DNA of 64,000 nt from Pseudomonas frederiksbergensis (GCF_001952935.1 NZ_CP018319.1:1291501-1355500); one strand, 5' to 3'. Counted from the first letter of the stretch, positions 1-9,255 are shown. Notes: generated by a model not told the origin, from the sequence alone. Made by a program: numbers and translations.

Positions 1-555
1 GCCATCATCGTTTCGCCGGCACCGATCTTCGGCGTCAAACTGATCGAAACCGTGCAGCGCGTTTTCAGCTGGTGCGGTTATCCCCTGCTGGTGGACGCCG
101 AAAACTGGATGGCCCATCGCGGTGCGGCCCAAGTGATCCTGAACATTTTCCGACACTCGCGTACACCCGGTAATTACGTGGTGCTGTCGGGCGATGTGCA
201 TTATTCCTTCGTCTACGAAGTACTGATCCGACACCGCAAGGGCGGTCCGCGCATCTGGCAGATCACCAGCAGCGGCATCAAAAACGAATTCCCGCCCGCA
301 CTGCTCGAATGGTTCGACCGCCTCAACCGCTGGCTCTACTCGCCCCGCTCACCGCTGAACTGGCTGACCAAACGCCGGCGCATGCGCATTGTTCCGCATG
401 TCCCGGAACATGCTGAAGCGGGTGAACGGCTGTGGAATTCGGCGGGGATCGGGCAAGTGTTCTTTAATGAAAAAGGACAGCCGCAGGAGATCTATCAGCA
501 CAACTCAAACGGCTCGCCGAAGACGCGAATGGTTGCGCCTGACAGCGAAGACTGA
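1..555 (+). CDS. PhoD-like alkaline phosphatase / metallophosphoesterase, C-terminal part
   Basis: The reading frame is open at the left edge, so only about the last 184 residues are present and the true start lies outside the window. The GDVHYSF segment (about 190-210), with an Asp and a His in a typical metal-ligand setting, is characteristic of the C-terminal half of PhoD-like dinuclear metal phosphatases. Arg-rich and Trp-rich stretches follow, as in the bacterial branch of this family. Substrate and location cannot be told from the fragment. The gene ends just before a palindromic repeat. Confidence 0.7.
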   Translation, partial: AIIVSPAPIFGVKLIETVQRVFSWCGYPLLVDAENWMAHRGAAQVILNIFRHSRTPGNYVVLSGDVHYSFVYEVLIRHRKGGPRIWQITSSGIKNEFPPALLEWFDRLNRWLYSPRSPLNWLTKRRRMRIVPHVPEHAEAGERLWNSAGIGQVFFNEKGQPQEIYQHNSNGSPKTRMVAPDSED

Positions 556-571
556 AGGCTGAAGGCTGATA

Positions 572-685
572 GATCGTTCCCACGCTCTGCGTGGGAATGC
601 AGCCCGGGACGCTCCGCGTCCCTTATCGAGAGCTGGAACGCGGAGCGTCCCTTGAGGCATTCCTTTGCTGCGCGTGGGAACGATC
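572..685. repeat. REPIN-like palindromic repeat, family A
   Basis: The outer 14-bp arms, GATCGTTCCCACGC on the left and its reverse complement on the right, are perfect. The interior carries further inverted GGGACGC/GCGTCCC segments. The same arms occur at 1237-1267, 22855-22885 and 52326-52438, and in degraded form near 10858-10965. Non-coding; short frames through it should be ignored. Confidence 0.85.
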
Positions 686-719
686 GGATTACGGCTCCCT
701 GACATGATCGGTGTCGCTC

Positions 720-1223
720 ATGAACCTCACCCGAACCCTGATCATCGGCAACTCCGGTTCTGGCAAAAGCTGGCTGGCCGAACGACTGGCCAAGTACCTG
801 CAAGTGCCGTGGGTCGATCTCGATTCGATTCACTGGTTGTCCGATGAACACAGCATCCCCCGCCCTCGTGCCGAGGCGCTGGGCATGGCACGGCTCGCGG
901 CAAATGAAGAACGCTGGGTGATCGAAGGCGTTTACGGCTGGATCACCAGCGAACTCTTGCCCCAGGCGACTGCATTGATCTGGCTGTGCGTTGAAGATGA
1001 GGAATGTGTTGCCAACATTCGTCAGCGAGAAGCGCAGCGGGACGAGAATGACGAGTTGTTGATTGCATTGCTCGACTGGGCCGGCAGCTATCGGATGCGC
1101 GAAGATTCCAGCGGATTTGCCGCGCATCAGCAATTGTTCGAAGGGTTTGGCGGTTCGAAACTCAAGCTCAGGGATCGCACCGAAATCACAACATTCGCGA
1201 ACACCGTGTTACAAGCCAGCTAA
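720..1223 (+). CDS. P-loop ATPase of the adenylate/shikimate-kinase-like type
   Basis: A 167-residue soluble protein with a Walker A motif GNSGSGKS at residues 10-17 and an LID-type region rich in Arg and Glu in the middle. The fold resembles small nucleoside or adenylate-kinase-like proteins (FlaR/AAA type), but the substrate cannot be assigned. A GTG nine bases upstream (711) is in frame; the ATG at 720 is preferred because the family begins close to the first beta strand. No strong ribosome-binding site is visible. It is convergent with argD, and a perfect hairpin at 1237-1267 separates the two. Confidence 0.7.
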   Translation: MNLTRTLIIGNSGSGKSWLAERLAKYLQVPWVDLDSIHWLSDEHSIPRPRAEALGMARLAANEERWVIEGVYGWITSELLPQATALIWLCVEDEECVANIRQREAQRDENDELLIALLDWAGSYRMREDSSGFAAHQQLFEGFGGSKLKLRDRTEITTFANTVLQAS

Positions 1224-1236
1224 CTCACAGTGTTTC

Positions 1237-1267
1237 GATCGTTCCCACGCTCCGCGTGGGAACGATC
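1237..1267. repeat. Single family-A palindrome between convergent genes
   Basis: Two perfect 14-bp arms (GATCGTTCCCACGC and its complement) enclose a 3-nt loop. It sits between two convergent genes and could fold in either transcript, but has no T-run, so it may protect 3' ends rather than terminate by itself. Confidence 0.85.
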
Positions 1268-1276
1268 AATGGTGTA

Positions 1277-2452
1277 TCAGGCCGCGCTCACTGCCCGGCA
1301 AACCCCTCTGACAATCATCTCCACTTCCCGCTCATCAATCGTCAGCGGCGGCAGCAAGCGTATGGTTTTGCCCCGTGTCACGTTGATCAACAAGCCGTGA
1401 TCCCGCGCGGCGATCAGGGTCAGGTCGCGAATCGGTTGTTTGAGTTCGATGCCGATCATTAATCCCTGTCCACGGATCGCCAATACATTCGGGTCGTCCG
1501 CCAATTCGATGCGCAATCTGGCGAGCAAACGTTCGCCCTGAAGTTTGGCGTTTTCCAGCAGTCCTTGTTCTTCGATGATCTCCAGCACGGTGCAACCGAC
1601 GCGGCAGGCCAGTGGATTGCCGCCAAAGGTGCTGCCGTGACTGCCGGGGGTGAAGAGGTCGGCGGCTTTGCCTCGGGCAAGGCAGGCGCCGATGGGAATG
1701 CCGTTGCCCAGGCCTTTGGCCAGGGTCATGACGTCTGGAACGATGCCTTCGTGCTGAAAGGCAAACCACTGGCCGGTGCGGCCGATGCCGGTCTGGATTT
1801 CGTCGAGCATCAGCAGCCACGCGTGCCGAGTGCAGCGTTCGCGAATGGCTTTCAGGTAACCGGGCGGGGCCATTTGGACGCCGCTTTCACCCTGAATCGG
1901 TTCCATCAGGATCGCCACGATGCGCGAGCCGTGGGCTTGCTGCACCTTGTCCAGCGCCTTGAGATCGCCGAAGGGCACTTTGACGAAATCCCCCGGCAAC
2001 TCGTTGAAGCCCAGGCGCACGGCCGGGCCATCACTGGCGGACAAGGTGCCCAGCGTGCGGCCGTGAAAGGCGTTCTCCATGACCACCACCAGCGGTTGTT
2101 CGATGCCTTTGTGCCATCCGTACAACCGTGCGAGTTTCAACGCGGTCTCGTTGGCTTCGGCACCGGAGTTGTTGAAAAAGGCTCGCTCCATGCCCGCCAA
2201 TTGCGTCAGTTTCTGCGCCAGCCGCTGCTGCCAATCGATGCTGTAGAGGTTGGATGTGTGCAACAGCAGCCCGGCCTGTTCACTGATGGCCGAGACTATT
2301 TTCGGATGGGAGTGACCGACGTTGGTCACTGCCACGCCCGCCACCGCGTCCAGGTATTCACGACCGGCCTGATCCCACAGGCGCGTGCCCAGGCCCTTGC
2401 TGAAACTCAAGGCCAAGGGTTGGTAAGTGGTCATCAGGCAGGCGGCGGTCAT
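1277..2452 (-). CDS. argD: Acetylornithine aminotransferase (class III PLP aminotransferase)
   Basis: A 391-residue class-III aminotransferase. The PLP-lysine segment [14 protein letters not shown], the [12 protein letters not shown] segment that binds the cofactor ring, and [12 protein letters not shown] near the dimer interface are all visible. It probably transfers the amino group between N-acetylornithine and 2-oxoglutarate in arginine synthesis; related succinylornithine or GABA substrates cannot be excluded. The start at 2452 is chosen because GGAG lies nine bases before that ATG, and a longer TTG/ATG start lacks one. Divergent from a LysR regulator 102 bp away, which may control it. 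Confidence 0.8.
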   Translation of the reverse strand: MTAACLMTTYQPLALSFSKGLGTRLWDQAGREYLDAVAGVAVTNVGHSHPKIVSAISEQAGLLLHTSNLYSIDWQQRLAQKLTQLAGMERAFFNNSGAEANETALKLARLYGWHKGIEQPLVVVMENAFHGRTLGTLSASDGPAVRLGFNELPGDFVKVPFGDLKALDKVQQAHGSRIVAILMEPIQGESGVQMAPPGYLKAIRERCTRHAWLLMLDEIQTGIGRTGQWFAFQHEGIVPDVMTLAKGLGNGIPIGACLARGKAADLFTPGSHGSTFGGNPLACRVGCTVLEIIEEQGLLENAKLQGERLLARLRIELADDPNVLAIRGQGLMIGIELKQPIRDLTLIAARDHGLLINVTRGKTIRLLPPLTIDEREVEMIVRGVCRAVSAA

Positions 2453-2554
2453 GACATCAAGCTCCATCAATGGTCGGTTTTTTTGCAGTATGGTTAGCCA
2501 CTTGAGCTGGATAAACTCTGCAACACTTCAATCATTTTAAAGCTGGGCTTGATA

Positions 2555-3460
2555 ATGGATTTATTCCAGGCAATGACCGTTTACGTGCGGGTGGTGGAAA
2601 GCGGCAGCATGACCGCCGCCGCGCTGCAGTGCGAAATGTCCACCACCATGGTCGGCAATCACCTGCGGGCGTTGGAGCAACGCCTGGGTGTGCGCCTGCT
2701 CAACCGAACAACGCGACGCCAGCGGTTAACGGAATTCGGCACCGCTTATTACCAGCGTTGCCTCGAAGTGCTGGGGTTGGTGGCCGACTCCGAACGGTTG
2801 GCCGAGCAGGCCCTCGACGAACCGAGTGGAACCCTGCGCATCACCGCGCCGCTGACCTTCGGCAGCGAAAAACTAGCACCCGCCCTGAGTGAGTTCACTC
2901 TGCTGTGTCCACGCGTCAAATTGGATGTGGTCCTCACCAATCGCCGTCCGGACCTGCTCGAAAACGGTTTCGACGTGGCGTTTCGCCTGGGCAATACACA
3001 GGAGACCCACCTGATCGCCCGTCCACTCCTCGACTACAACCTGACCATGTGTGCATCACCGGAGTATTTGGCGCGCAAAGGCACACCGGAAAAACCTGAT
3101 GATCTGCAACACCATGACTGCCTGTCCTTTGCCTATCCGGCCGGGGATGACTGGCAGTCGGTGGAAAAACACTGGCGCTTGACCGGTCCCGAGGGCGAAG
3201 TGGCGGTAGCGGTCAATGGACCGATGTTGATCAACAGTTCGGCAGGACTGCATCAAGCGGCGCGAACCGGCATGGGCATCGTGGTATTGCCTGATGCGTT
3301 GATGGAGCAGGATCTCAAGGACGGAAAACTGGTGGCATTGATGCAGAATTACTTGCCGCCAAGCCGACCGATGAACCTGATGTATGCCCAGGATCGTTTC
3401 CGTTTGCCAAAACTGCGTAGTTTCGTCGACTTTGCCTTGCAGAGATGGGGCAAGCACTAG
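2555..3460 (+). CDS. LysR-family transcriptional regulator
   Basis: A 301-residue LysR protein: N-terminal winged helix-turn-helix (about residues 1-60, including LEQRLGVRLLNRTTRR, typical of the recognition-helix/wing end) and a periplasmic-binding-like effector domain (about 90-295). The upstream TTG at 2549 is in frame, but the ATG at 2555 gives the standard LysR beginning MDLFQAM. It belongs to the CrgA/AaeR-like branch. The effector is unknown. Head-to-head placement with argD suggests shared control of the intergenic space; that is inference. Confidence 0.85.
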   Translation: MDLFQAMTVYVRVVESGSMTAAALQCEMSTTMVGNHLRALEQRLGVRLLNRTTRRQRLTEFGTAYYQRCLEVLGLVADSERLAEQALDEPSGTLRITAPLTFGSEKLAPALSEFTLLCPRVKLDVVLTNRRPDLLENGFDVAFRLGNTQETHLIARPLLDYNLTMCASPEYLARKGTPEKPDDLQHHDCLSFAYPAGDDWQSVEKHWRLTGPEGEVAVAVNGPMLINSSAGLHQAARTGMGIVVLPDALMEQDLKDGKLVALMQNYLPPSRPMNLMYAQDRFRLPKLRSFVDFALQRWGKH

Positions 3461-3535
3461 CCGACCGAATACCCCATCGACTAATCTCCTCGACGTGCGG
3501 GTCACTTAGCTATCAGGGCGACAGGGAGTGCGGAG

Positions 3536-4549
3536 ATGGGTGAGGCGTCGAATATCGAGCCGTTGAAGTTCAATCTGTCGGATTTGAACGAAGACATGCT
3601 GCACACCATTCTGGAACTGGTCAGCGACGGGATCTGGGACTGGAACGCCAACACCGGGTTCGTCTATCGCAACCCCGGGTGGTACGAGATGATCGGCTAC
3701 CCGCCTCATTCCCTGAATAACAACGTGTTGACCTGGGAAAACGTGATCCACCCCGACGATTACCCGCAGGTCATGGCGCTGTTCGACGACTATCTGAATC
3801 AACGCGCGCCCGGCTATCAGGCCGAGTATCGCTGTCGCATGCAGGACGGCAGCTACACCTGGATCGAAGACCGTGGCTACGTACTGGCACGCAATGCCGA
3901 CGGCTCAGTGGCGCGGATGGTCGGCGCACACCGCAGCATCGACGACAAGAAGCGCCTGTACGAAGCGCTTGAGCGGCGCAACCAATCCCTTGAAGCAATC
4001 GTTGAAGAACGCACCCGAGAGTTGTCTCGCGTTAATCAGCAACTGCAAATCCAGCTCGAAGAAAACCGCAAACTGGCGGAAACCGACTCACTGACCTCAA
4101 TCGCCAATCGCTATCTTCTGGAAAAAGCCCTGCCCCAGGAATGCGAACGCGCCCAGCGTTTTCGACAACCGCTGTCACTGATCGCCATGGACATCGATGA
4201 CTTCAAGAACATCAACGACCACTATGGCCACGCGCTGGGTGATGCAGCATTGGTGCGGGTGGTCGATAGCGTGAAGCACTGCGTGCGCGAGGGCGATTTG
4301 CTTGCGCGTTGGGGCGGCGACGAGTTCATCCTGATCCTGCCCAATACACCACTCGCCGACGCCCGGGCGCTCGCCGAACGTATCCGCCATGACCTCGCAT
4401 GCCTGGTGCCCGTGGGAGATTTTCCAATAACCATGAGTTTCGGCGTGGTTCAGCGCTTTGACGAAGAACAACAGACCGGGTTGCTGGCCCGGGCCGATCA
4501 GGCGCTATATCGGTCGAAGATCGCGGGCAAGAATGTGATTTCCGGATGA
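3536..4549 (+). CDS. PAS-domain diguanylate cyclase
   Basis: 337 residues: a PAS/PAC sensor domain (about 20-140, with the IHPDDY element of the PAS_3 fold), a coiled-coil linker (about 140-182) and a GGDEF domain (about 183-335). The active-site GGDEF is at 260-264, and an RxxD inhibitory site (R251, D254) lies exactly five residues before it, so the enzyme should make c-di-GMP and be product-inhibited. No membrane segment, so probably cytoplasmic sensing. A GGAG-type site precedes the ATG. It overlaps the next gene by 4 bp (ATGA). c-di-GMP is the ligand of Alg44, encoded 23 kb away. Confidence 0.9.
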   Translation: MGEASNIEPLKFNLSDLNEDMLHTILELVSDGIWDWNANTGFVYRNPGWYEMIGYPPHSLNNNVLTWENVIHPDDYPQVMALFDDYLNQRAPGYQAEYRCRMQDGSYTWIEDRGYVLARNADGSVARMVGAHRSIDDKKRLYEALERRNQSLEAIVEERTRELSRVNQQLQIQLEENRKLAETDSLTSIANRYLLEKALPQECERAQRFRQPLSLIAMDIDDFKNINDHYGHALGDAALVRVVDSVKHCVREGDLLARWGGDEFILILPNTPLADARALAERIRHDLACLVPVGDFPITMSFGVVQRFDEEQQTGLLARADQALYRSKIAGKNVISG

Positions 4550-4950
4550 ACAATACCTGGCATGTTCGCGATGTACTGGCCACGGAAGTAGAGTCCTTGC
4601 ACCTTTTTCTGGGGCAAAACGGATGGGCTCACCGCACAGGTTCCGCTGAGCATTTTGCGCAGTTGATCGCTAACTCCCAACGCACAGCCCTTGCTATGAA
4701 GGACCGCCAGATTATCGGTTTTGCCCGAGGCATCACGGACGGCCTATCAAACGGTTATCTGTCGATGGTCGTTGTCTGTGGACAACATCGACGTGAAGGT
4801 ATCGGGCGCGCGTTGGTTGAACATGTCATGGGCGAAAACACCGACATTACCTGGGTTCTGCGAGCAGGCAGGGAAGGTGCTTCGGAATTCTTTTACAGCC
4901 TGGGTTTTGAAACGTCGACCATTGCGATGGAGCGCCCACGTCGTAAATAG
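4546..4950 (+). CDS. GNAT-family N-acetyltransferase
   Basis: 134 residues with the acetyl-CoA pyrophosphate-binding motif QHRREGIGRALVEHV, of the RxxGxG/A type, at about residues 84-98. The fold order matches Gcn5-related acetyltransferases. The ATG overlaps the stop of the diguanylate cyclase, implying translational coupling. The substrate is unknown. Twelve bases separate its stop from the convergent msrA stop, leaving no room for a separate terminator. Confidence 0.85.
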   Translation: MNNTWHVRDVLATEVESLHLFLGQNGWAHRTGSAEHFAQLIANSQRTALAMKDRQIIGFARGITDGLSNGYLSMVVVCGQHRREGIGRALVEHVMGENTDITWVLRAGREGASEFFYSLGFETSTIAMERPRRK

Positions 4951-4962
4951 CCAATCCGCCAT

Positions 4963-5670
4963 TCACATCCCCGCCTTCACCAACACCGGTTTTTCCTGAT
5001 ACCGATCCGGATAAAGTTTTTTCAGCTGCGCGACCTTCGGCAGATCGTTGATCACGATGTAGGGATAGGTCGGGTGCTCGGTCAGAAAGTCCTGATGTTC
5101 CTCCTCGGCCGGGTAGAAACCGTTGTAGGTTTCCAGCGTGGTGACAATGGGTTTGTCGAACGACCGGGCAGCGTCCAGCTGGGCGATGTAGGCCTGGGCG
5201 ACACGTTGCTGTTCGCTGTTTTCCGGGAAAAGCGCCGAGCGATACTGAGTGCCGCGGTCAGGTCCCTGGCGGTTGAGTTCCGTAGGGTTGTGCGCCACCG
5301 AGAAGTAGATTTGCAGCAAGGTGCCGTAGCTGACCTGACGATGATCGAAGGTGACCTCGACGGATTCCGCATGACCGGTATCGCCACCGCTGACCCGCTC
5401 GTATTGGGCGGTGCTCGCGGCTCCACCGGCATAACCGGAGACCGCTTTCTTCACCCCTTTCACATGTTGGAACACACCCTGTACACCCCAGAAGCAACCG
5501 CCGGCAAAGACCGCCCTTTCGCTGTCGGCCTGGGTGGTTTCGTCGAGGGTGGGTGGAGGAATGATGACCGAGTCTTGCGCCGCACCGAAAGAGAACGCCA
5601 GGCATTGGCCGATGACGCCGGCAGCAACCAGGCCCAACAGGGTGCGGCGCCAGGTAAATAGGGTTTTCAT
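4963..5670 (-). CDS. msrA: Peptide-methionine (S)-S-oxide reductase MsrA, exported form
   Basis: 235 residues. An N-terminal hydrophobic segment after a short basic region (about 8-25) indicates export to the periplasm or membrane anchoring. The catalytic GGCFWG motif places the nucleophilic cysteine at residue 59; the family signatures GYAGG and DPTELNRQGPDRGTQYRS-like segments follow. Apart from a cysteine in the signal region there is no other cysteine, so the usual C-terminal resolving cysteines are missing. It lies downstream of msrB on the same strand (104-bp gap), so the pair would repair both sulfoxide stereoisomers in envelope proteins. Confidence 0.9.
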   Translation of the reverse strand: MKTLFTWRRTLLGLVAAGVIGQCLAFSFGAAQDSVIIPPPTLDETTQADSERAVFAGGCFWGVQGVFQHVKGVKKAVSGYAGGAASTAQYERVSGGDTGHAESVEVTFDHRQVSYGTLLQIYFSVAHNPTELNRQGPDRGTQYRSALFPENSEQQRVAQAYIAQLDAARSFDKPIVTTLETYNGFYPAEEEHQDFLTEHPTYPYIVINDLPKVAQLKKLYPDRYQEKPVLVKAGM

Positions 5671-5774
5671 GAGGCTGCTTCCTGGGGAATGAGATCAACC
5701 GAATGCAGGAACGAAGCGCCGGGACGCGGCCGGGCATCGAACTGCAAAAATGAGTGAAAGGGAGTACCCGCGGA

Positions 5775-6293
5775 TCAAGTTGCCTTTGGCACAAAAGTCA
5801 TCGCCAGGCCATTCATGCAGTAGCGCAAGCCGGTGGGTTTTGGCCCATCGTCGAAGACATGGCCCAGATGACCGCCACAACGCCGGCAGTGGACTTCCTC
5901 ACGCAGCATCCCGAAGGCGCGGTCCTGACGAGTGGCCACAGCGTTGTCCAGCGGTGCCCAGAAGCTCGGCCAACCGGTGCGGCTGTCAAACTTGGTCGCA
6001 GAAGAAAACAGCGGCAGACCGCAACCGGCACAGGCAAACGTACCTTCACGGTGCTCGTTGTTCAGCGGGCTGCTGTAGGCCCTTTCGGTGCCCTCCTCGC
6101 GCAGGATTTCATACTGCTCGGCGCTGAGCATGGCGCGCCATTCGCTGTCGCTGTGAGTCACCTCGAACACCTCCGCCGCGCTGGCATCACTGACCAATGC
6201 AGAACGCGCAGCAAATTTTGGCAATACACCGATGACCAGGGCTGTAGCGCCTAGCCCGCCGCTCGCTACGAGAAACTGTCGCCGTGAAAACAT
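5775..6293 (-). CDS. msrB: Peptide-methionine (R)-S-oxide reductase MsrB with twin-Arg-like signal
   Basis: 172 residues from the ATG at 6293, which has a GGAG site; a longer frame to 6332 lacks one. The N-terminus MFSRRQFLVASGG resembles a Tat signal. Zinc-binding pairs are C88/C91 and C136/C139, and the catalytic cysteine is C159 in the GLRYCMN motif. The position that in two-Cys MsrBs carries the resolving cysteine (just before GWPSF) is Thr here. Probably co-transcribed with msrA for periplasmic protein repair, and adjacent to a divergent two-component system. Confidence 0.9.
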   Translation of the reverse strand: MFSRRQFLVASGGLGATALVIGVLPKFAARSALVSDASAAEVFEVTHSDSEWRAMLSAEQYEILREEGTERAYSSPLNNEHREGTFACAGCGLPLFSSATKFDSRTGWPSFWAPLDNAVATRQDRAFGMLREEVHCRRCGGHLGHVFDDGPKPTGLRYCMNGLAMTFVPKAT

Positions 6294-6444
6294 GGTCGTC
6301 TCCGAAAATTCCAGGTGCCTGTCATGGAACACAGCCTAGGCTTGGGTTGATCGCCAAATCCTCACGAGAAGTTAAACAATTCGTGATAACTCAGGCCCCG
6401 GAAAACCCGCACAATGCGCTCATTGCGCCGAAGGATTGAGCTTG

Positions 6445-7161
6445 ATGGAACAGACCAAACGCGTCCTCGTGGTCGAGGACGACCTGCATATCGCCGACCT
6501 TATCTGCCTGCATCTACGTGATGAGCAGTTCGAGGTGGTGCACTGCGCCGACGGCGATGAAGGCATGCGCCTGCTGCAGCAAGGAAGCTGGGACGCTCTG
6601 ATCCTCGACCTGATGCTGCCCGGCGTCGACGGCCTGGAAATCTGCCGTCGCGCCCGCGCCATGGCCCGCTACACACCGATCATCATTACCAGTGCGCGCT
6701 CCAGCGAAGTGCACCGGATTCTCGGGCTCGAACTCGGCGCCGACGATTACCTGGCCAAACCCTTTTCGATGCTCGAACTGGTGGCGCGGGTCAAAGCGCT
6801 GTTGCGGCGGGTCGATGCCATGGCCCGCAATCTTAAGATGGACACCGGCAGCCTGATCATGGACGGCCTCTCCATCGACCCGATCACGCGCGATGTGTCC
6901 CTTGACGGTCGCCGCCTCGACCTCACGCCACGGGAGTTCGACCTGTTGTATTTCTTCGCCCGTCAGCCCGGCAAAGTGTTCTCGCGCATGGACCTGCTCA
7001 ACGCCGTCTGGGGCTACAGCCACGAAGGCTACGAGCACACGGTCAACACTCACATCAACCGCCTGCGGGCAAAGATCGAGGCCGATCCGGCACAACCGGC
7101 GCGCATCCTCACAGTGTGGGGGCGAGGCTACAAGTTCGCGGCCAGGGAGGAGCAACCGTGA
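6445..7161 (+). CDS. OmpR-family response regulator
   Basis: 238 residues: receiver domain (about 6-120) with acidic pocket E11/D12/D13, phosphoacceptor D55 and the switch lysine in LAKPFS; C-terminal winged-helix DNA-binding domain (about 140-236), with PREFDLLYFFARQPGKVFSR and the final GRGYKF typical of OmpR/PhoB. AAGGA lies nine bases before the ATG at 6445; an upstream TTG is in frame but less likely. Overlaps the kinase gene by 4 bp. It is divergent from msrB with about 150 bp between, so msrBA may be a target (inference). Confidence 0.9.
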   Translation: MEQTKRVLVVEDDLHIADLICLHLRDEQFEVVHCADGDEGMRLLQQGSWDALILDLMLPGVDGLEICRRARAMARYTPIIITSARSSEVHRILGLELGADDYLAKPFSMLELVARVKALLRRVDAMARNLKMDTGSLIMDGLSIDPITRDVSLDGRRLDLTPREFDLLYFFARQPGKVFSRMDLLNAVWGYSHEGYEHTVNTHINRLRAKIEADPAQPARILTVWGRGYKFAAREEQP

Positions 7162-8675
7162 GACTGACCCTGACTCAGCGCCTGTCGCTGGTGTTCGCCG
7201 TTTTGCTGCTGGTGTGCTGCGGCACGTCGGCCTGGATGCAGGTGCGGTCCAACAAGATGCATGAGCTTGAGGTGGTGCAAGGGTTGTCGCGGGACCTGGC
7301 CCGGCACATCGCCCATGACACCGTGCTGATGGACGCCAAAGGCCTGATGCCCGACGCCGTGCGCGACCTGTTCAGCCAACTGATGCTGGTCAATCCCAGT
7401 GTCGAGGTCTATCTGCTCGACCCCGAGGGCCGGATTGTCGGCAGCGCTGCGCCCGAGGGTCGGATACGCCGGGAGCGGGTCGATCTGGCGCCGATCCAGC
7501 GCCTGATCAAGGGCGACGCCCTGCCGGTTCTTGGCGACGATCCGCGCAGCGTCGATGGCCGCAAAGTGTTCAGCGCCGCGCCATTGCAGGTCGATGGCAA
7601 ACAGGTGGGTTATCTCTATGTGGTGCTGCTGAGCGAAGAGCACGACCGCTTCGCCGAACGCGGCGCCACCAGCGCTGCCCTGAATACCGCACTGTTGTCC
7701 ATCGGGCTGGTGGCGTTGCTGTGCCTGATTGCCGGTCTCACGGCGTTCGCCCTCATTACCCGACCTTTGCGCCGTTTGACCGAAACCGTCAGCCGGTTCG
7801 ACATTAATGGTGCTCCGGTGACCCCGCCGGCATCCGTCCCGGTGGAAAAGGCCGCCAGCCACGATGAAATTGCCATACTCGACGCGACCTTCCGGCAGAT
7901 GCAGGCGCGCCTCGGCGAGCAATGGCGTTCGTTGACCCGCCAGGATCAGGAACGCCGCGAACTGGTGGCCAATATCTCCCACGATCTGCGCACGCCTCTG
8001 GCCTCGCTGCACGGTTATCTGGAAACCTTGTCGCTCAAGGACGCCACGTTGTCACCCGCCGACCGCCGCCGTTACCTGGGCATCGCGCTGGATCAAAGCC
8101 GCAAGGTCGGTGGGCTGGCGCAATCGCTGCTGGAACTGGTGCGCCTGGAACATGGCTTCGTACAACCGGTGCTGGAGCGTTTCTCGCTGACCGATCTGGT
8201 GCAGGACATTTTCCAGAAATTCGAACTGACGGCCGAAGCGCGCCAGGTCGAACTGAAGGCCACCTTCGCACCTAATGTTTCCGCGGCCTGCGCCGACCTG
8301 GGATTGATCGAGCGGGTGCTCACCAACCTGTTCGACAACGCCCTGCGCCACACCCCGCCAGGAGGAGAAATCGAGCTCAGCCTGCGCCCTCAAGGACCGT
8401 TTATCGAAGTCACCGTCAGCGACACCGGCCCCGGCATTGCTGCCGAATTGCGCGAAGGTCTGTTCCTGCGCCCGTTCAACATTGGCGGCGCACGGCGTGA
8501 CGGCGGATTGGGGTTGCGGATCGTACACCGGATCCTGCAATTGCATGGCCGCGAGATCCAGCTGATTGAGGTTCCTGACAGGGGCGCGACCTTCCGCTTT
8601 TCGTTGGCGGTGGATCAGCAAACAGCCGAACAATTGGCGGTTCGGTCAATGAATCTGAATTCGCTGGGGAAATAG
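7158..8675 (+). CDS. Sensor histidine kinase
   Basis: 505 residues from a GTG start that overlaps the regulator stop (GTGA) and is preceded by GGGAGG. Two membrane helices (about residues 8-28 and 176-200) flank a roughly 145-residue periplasmic sensor loop. A HAMP-like stretch follows, then the HisKA box with H275 in NISHDLRTP, and an ATPase domain with N-box FDNALRHT, G1 DTGPGIA and G2 GGLGLRI. The stimulus is unknown; a neighbouring exported MsrAB pair hints at oxidative or envelope stress. Confidence 0.9.
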   Translation: MRLTLTQRLSLVFAVLLLVCCGTSAWMQVRSNKMHELEVVQGLSRDLARHIAHDTVLMDAKGLMPDAVRDLFSQLMLVNPSVEVYLLDPEGRIVGSAAPEGRIRRERVDLAPIQRLIKGDALPVLGDDPRSVDGRKVFSAAPLQVDGKQVGYLYVVLLSEEHDRFAERGATSAALNTALLSIGLVALLCLIAGLTAFALITRPLRRLTETVSRFDINGAPVTPPASVPVEKAASHDEIAILDATFRQMQARLGEQWRSLTRQDQERRELVANISHDLRTPLASLHGYLETLSLKDATLSPADRRRYLGIALDQSRKVGGLAQSLLELVRLEHGFVQPVLERFSLTDLVQDIFQKFELTAEARQVELKATFAPNVSAACADLGLIERVLTNLFDNALRHTPPGGEIELSLRPQGPFIEVTVSDTGPGIAAELREGLFLRPFNIGGARRDGGLGLRIVHRILQLHGREIQLIEVPDRGATFRFSLAVDQQTAEQLAVRSMNLNSLGK

Positions 8676-8739
8676 TCGGCTGCCTGAGCCACAACAACGG
8701 CTAATATCCCGGCTCCCATTTCGGCAAGGATGCTGCGCG

Positions 8740-9255
8740 ATGCTCAATACCCTGCAAAACACCCCATTGTGGGTTTACGCGATATTTCTGCTGCTGTGCT
8801 ACTACGGTGTCAAAGCCCTGTCCACGACCGGTGAAAGCAAAACTTCATTGCTCGTCACAGCGCCGATCTTGCTGGGCTGGTCTCTGTATTCGCTGAACCT
8901 GACGCTGAATCCACTGCTATCGGTCGGTTGTTGGCTGGCCGCCGTCATCCTGGGCAGCCTCGCGGCGTTGCTGATGTTCCCACGCAAGGGCATTGAGCTG
9001 GATGATCCGCAAACCGGCCTGATCGTGCCGGGCACAGCAAAAATCCTGGTGTTGTATCTGCTGTTTTTTGCGGTGAACTATTACTTCGGTTACCAGGATG
9101 ACGTTCACCCGGAAATGGCCGCCACCCTTGAGATGTTGCTGCTCAAGGCGTCGGCTTCCGGCTTCGTCTGTGGACTGATCAGCGGTCGGGCGTTGACGTT
9201 TTATTGGCTGCTGCTGTCACTTCAGGCAAAACGCCCCCCGATAGCCGCCGGTTAA
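8740..9255 (+). CDS. Uncharacterised membrane protein (about five helices)
   Basis: 171 residues, largely hydrophobic, with helices near 10-27, 38-55, 60-80, 105-122 and 140-160. I do not recognise a catalytic motif; it resembles small conserved Pseudomonas inner-membrane proteins (possibly DUF6622). It stands alone with 64 bp after the kinase gene and no overlapping partner. Function unknown. Confidence 0.65.
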   Translation: MLNTLQNTPLWVYAIFLLLCYYGVKALSTTGESKTSLLVTAPILLGWSLYSLNLTLNPLLSVGCWLAAVILGSLAALLMFPRKGIELDDPQTGLIVPGTAKILVLYLLFFAVNYYFGYQDDVHPEMAATLEMLLLKASASGFVCGLISGRALTFYWLLLSLQAKRPPIAAG

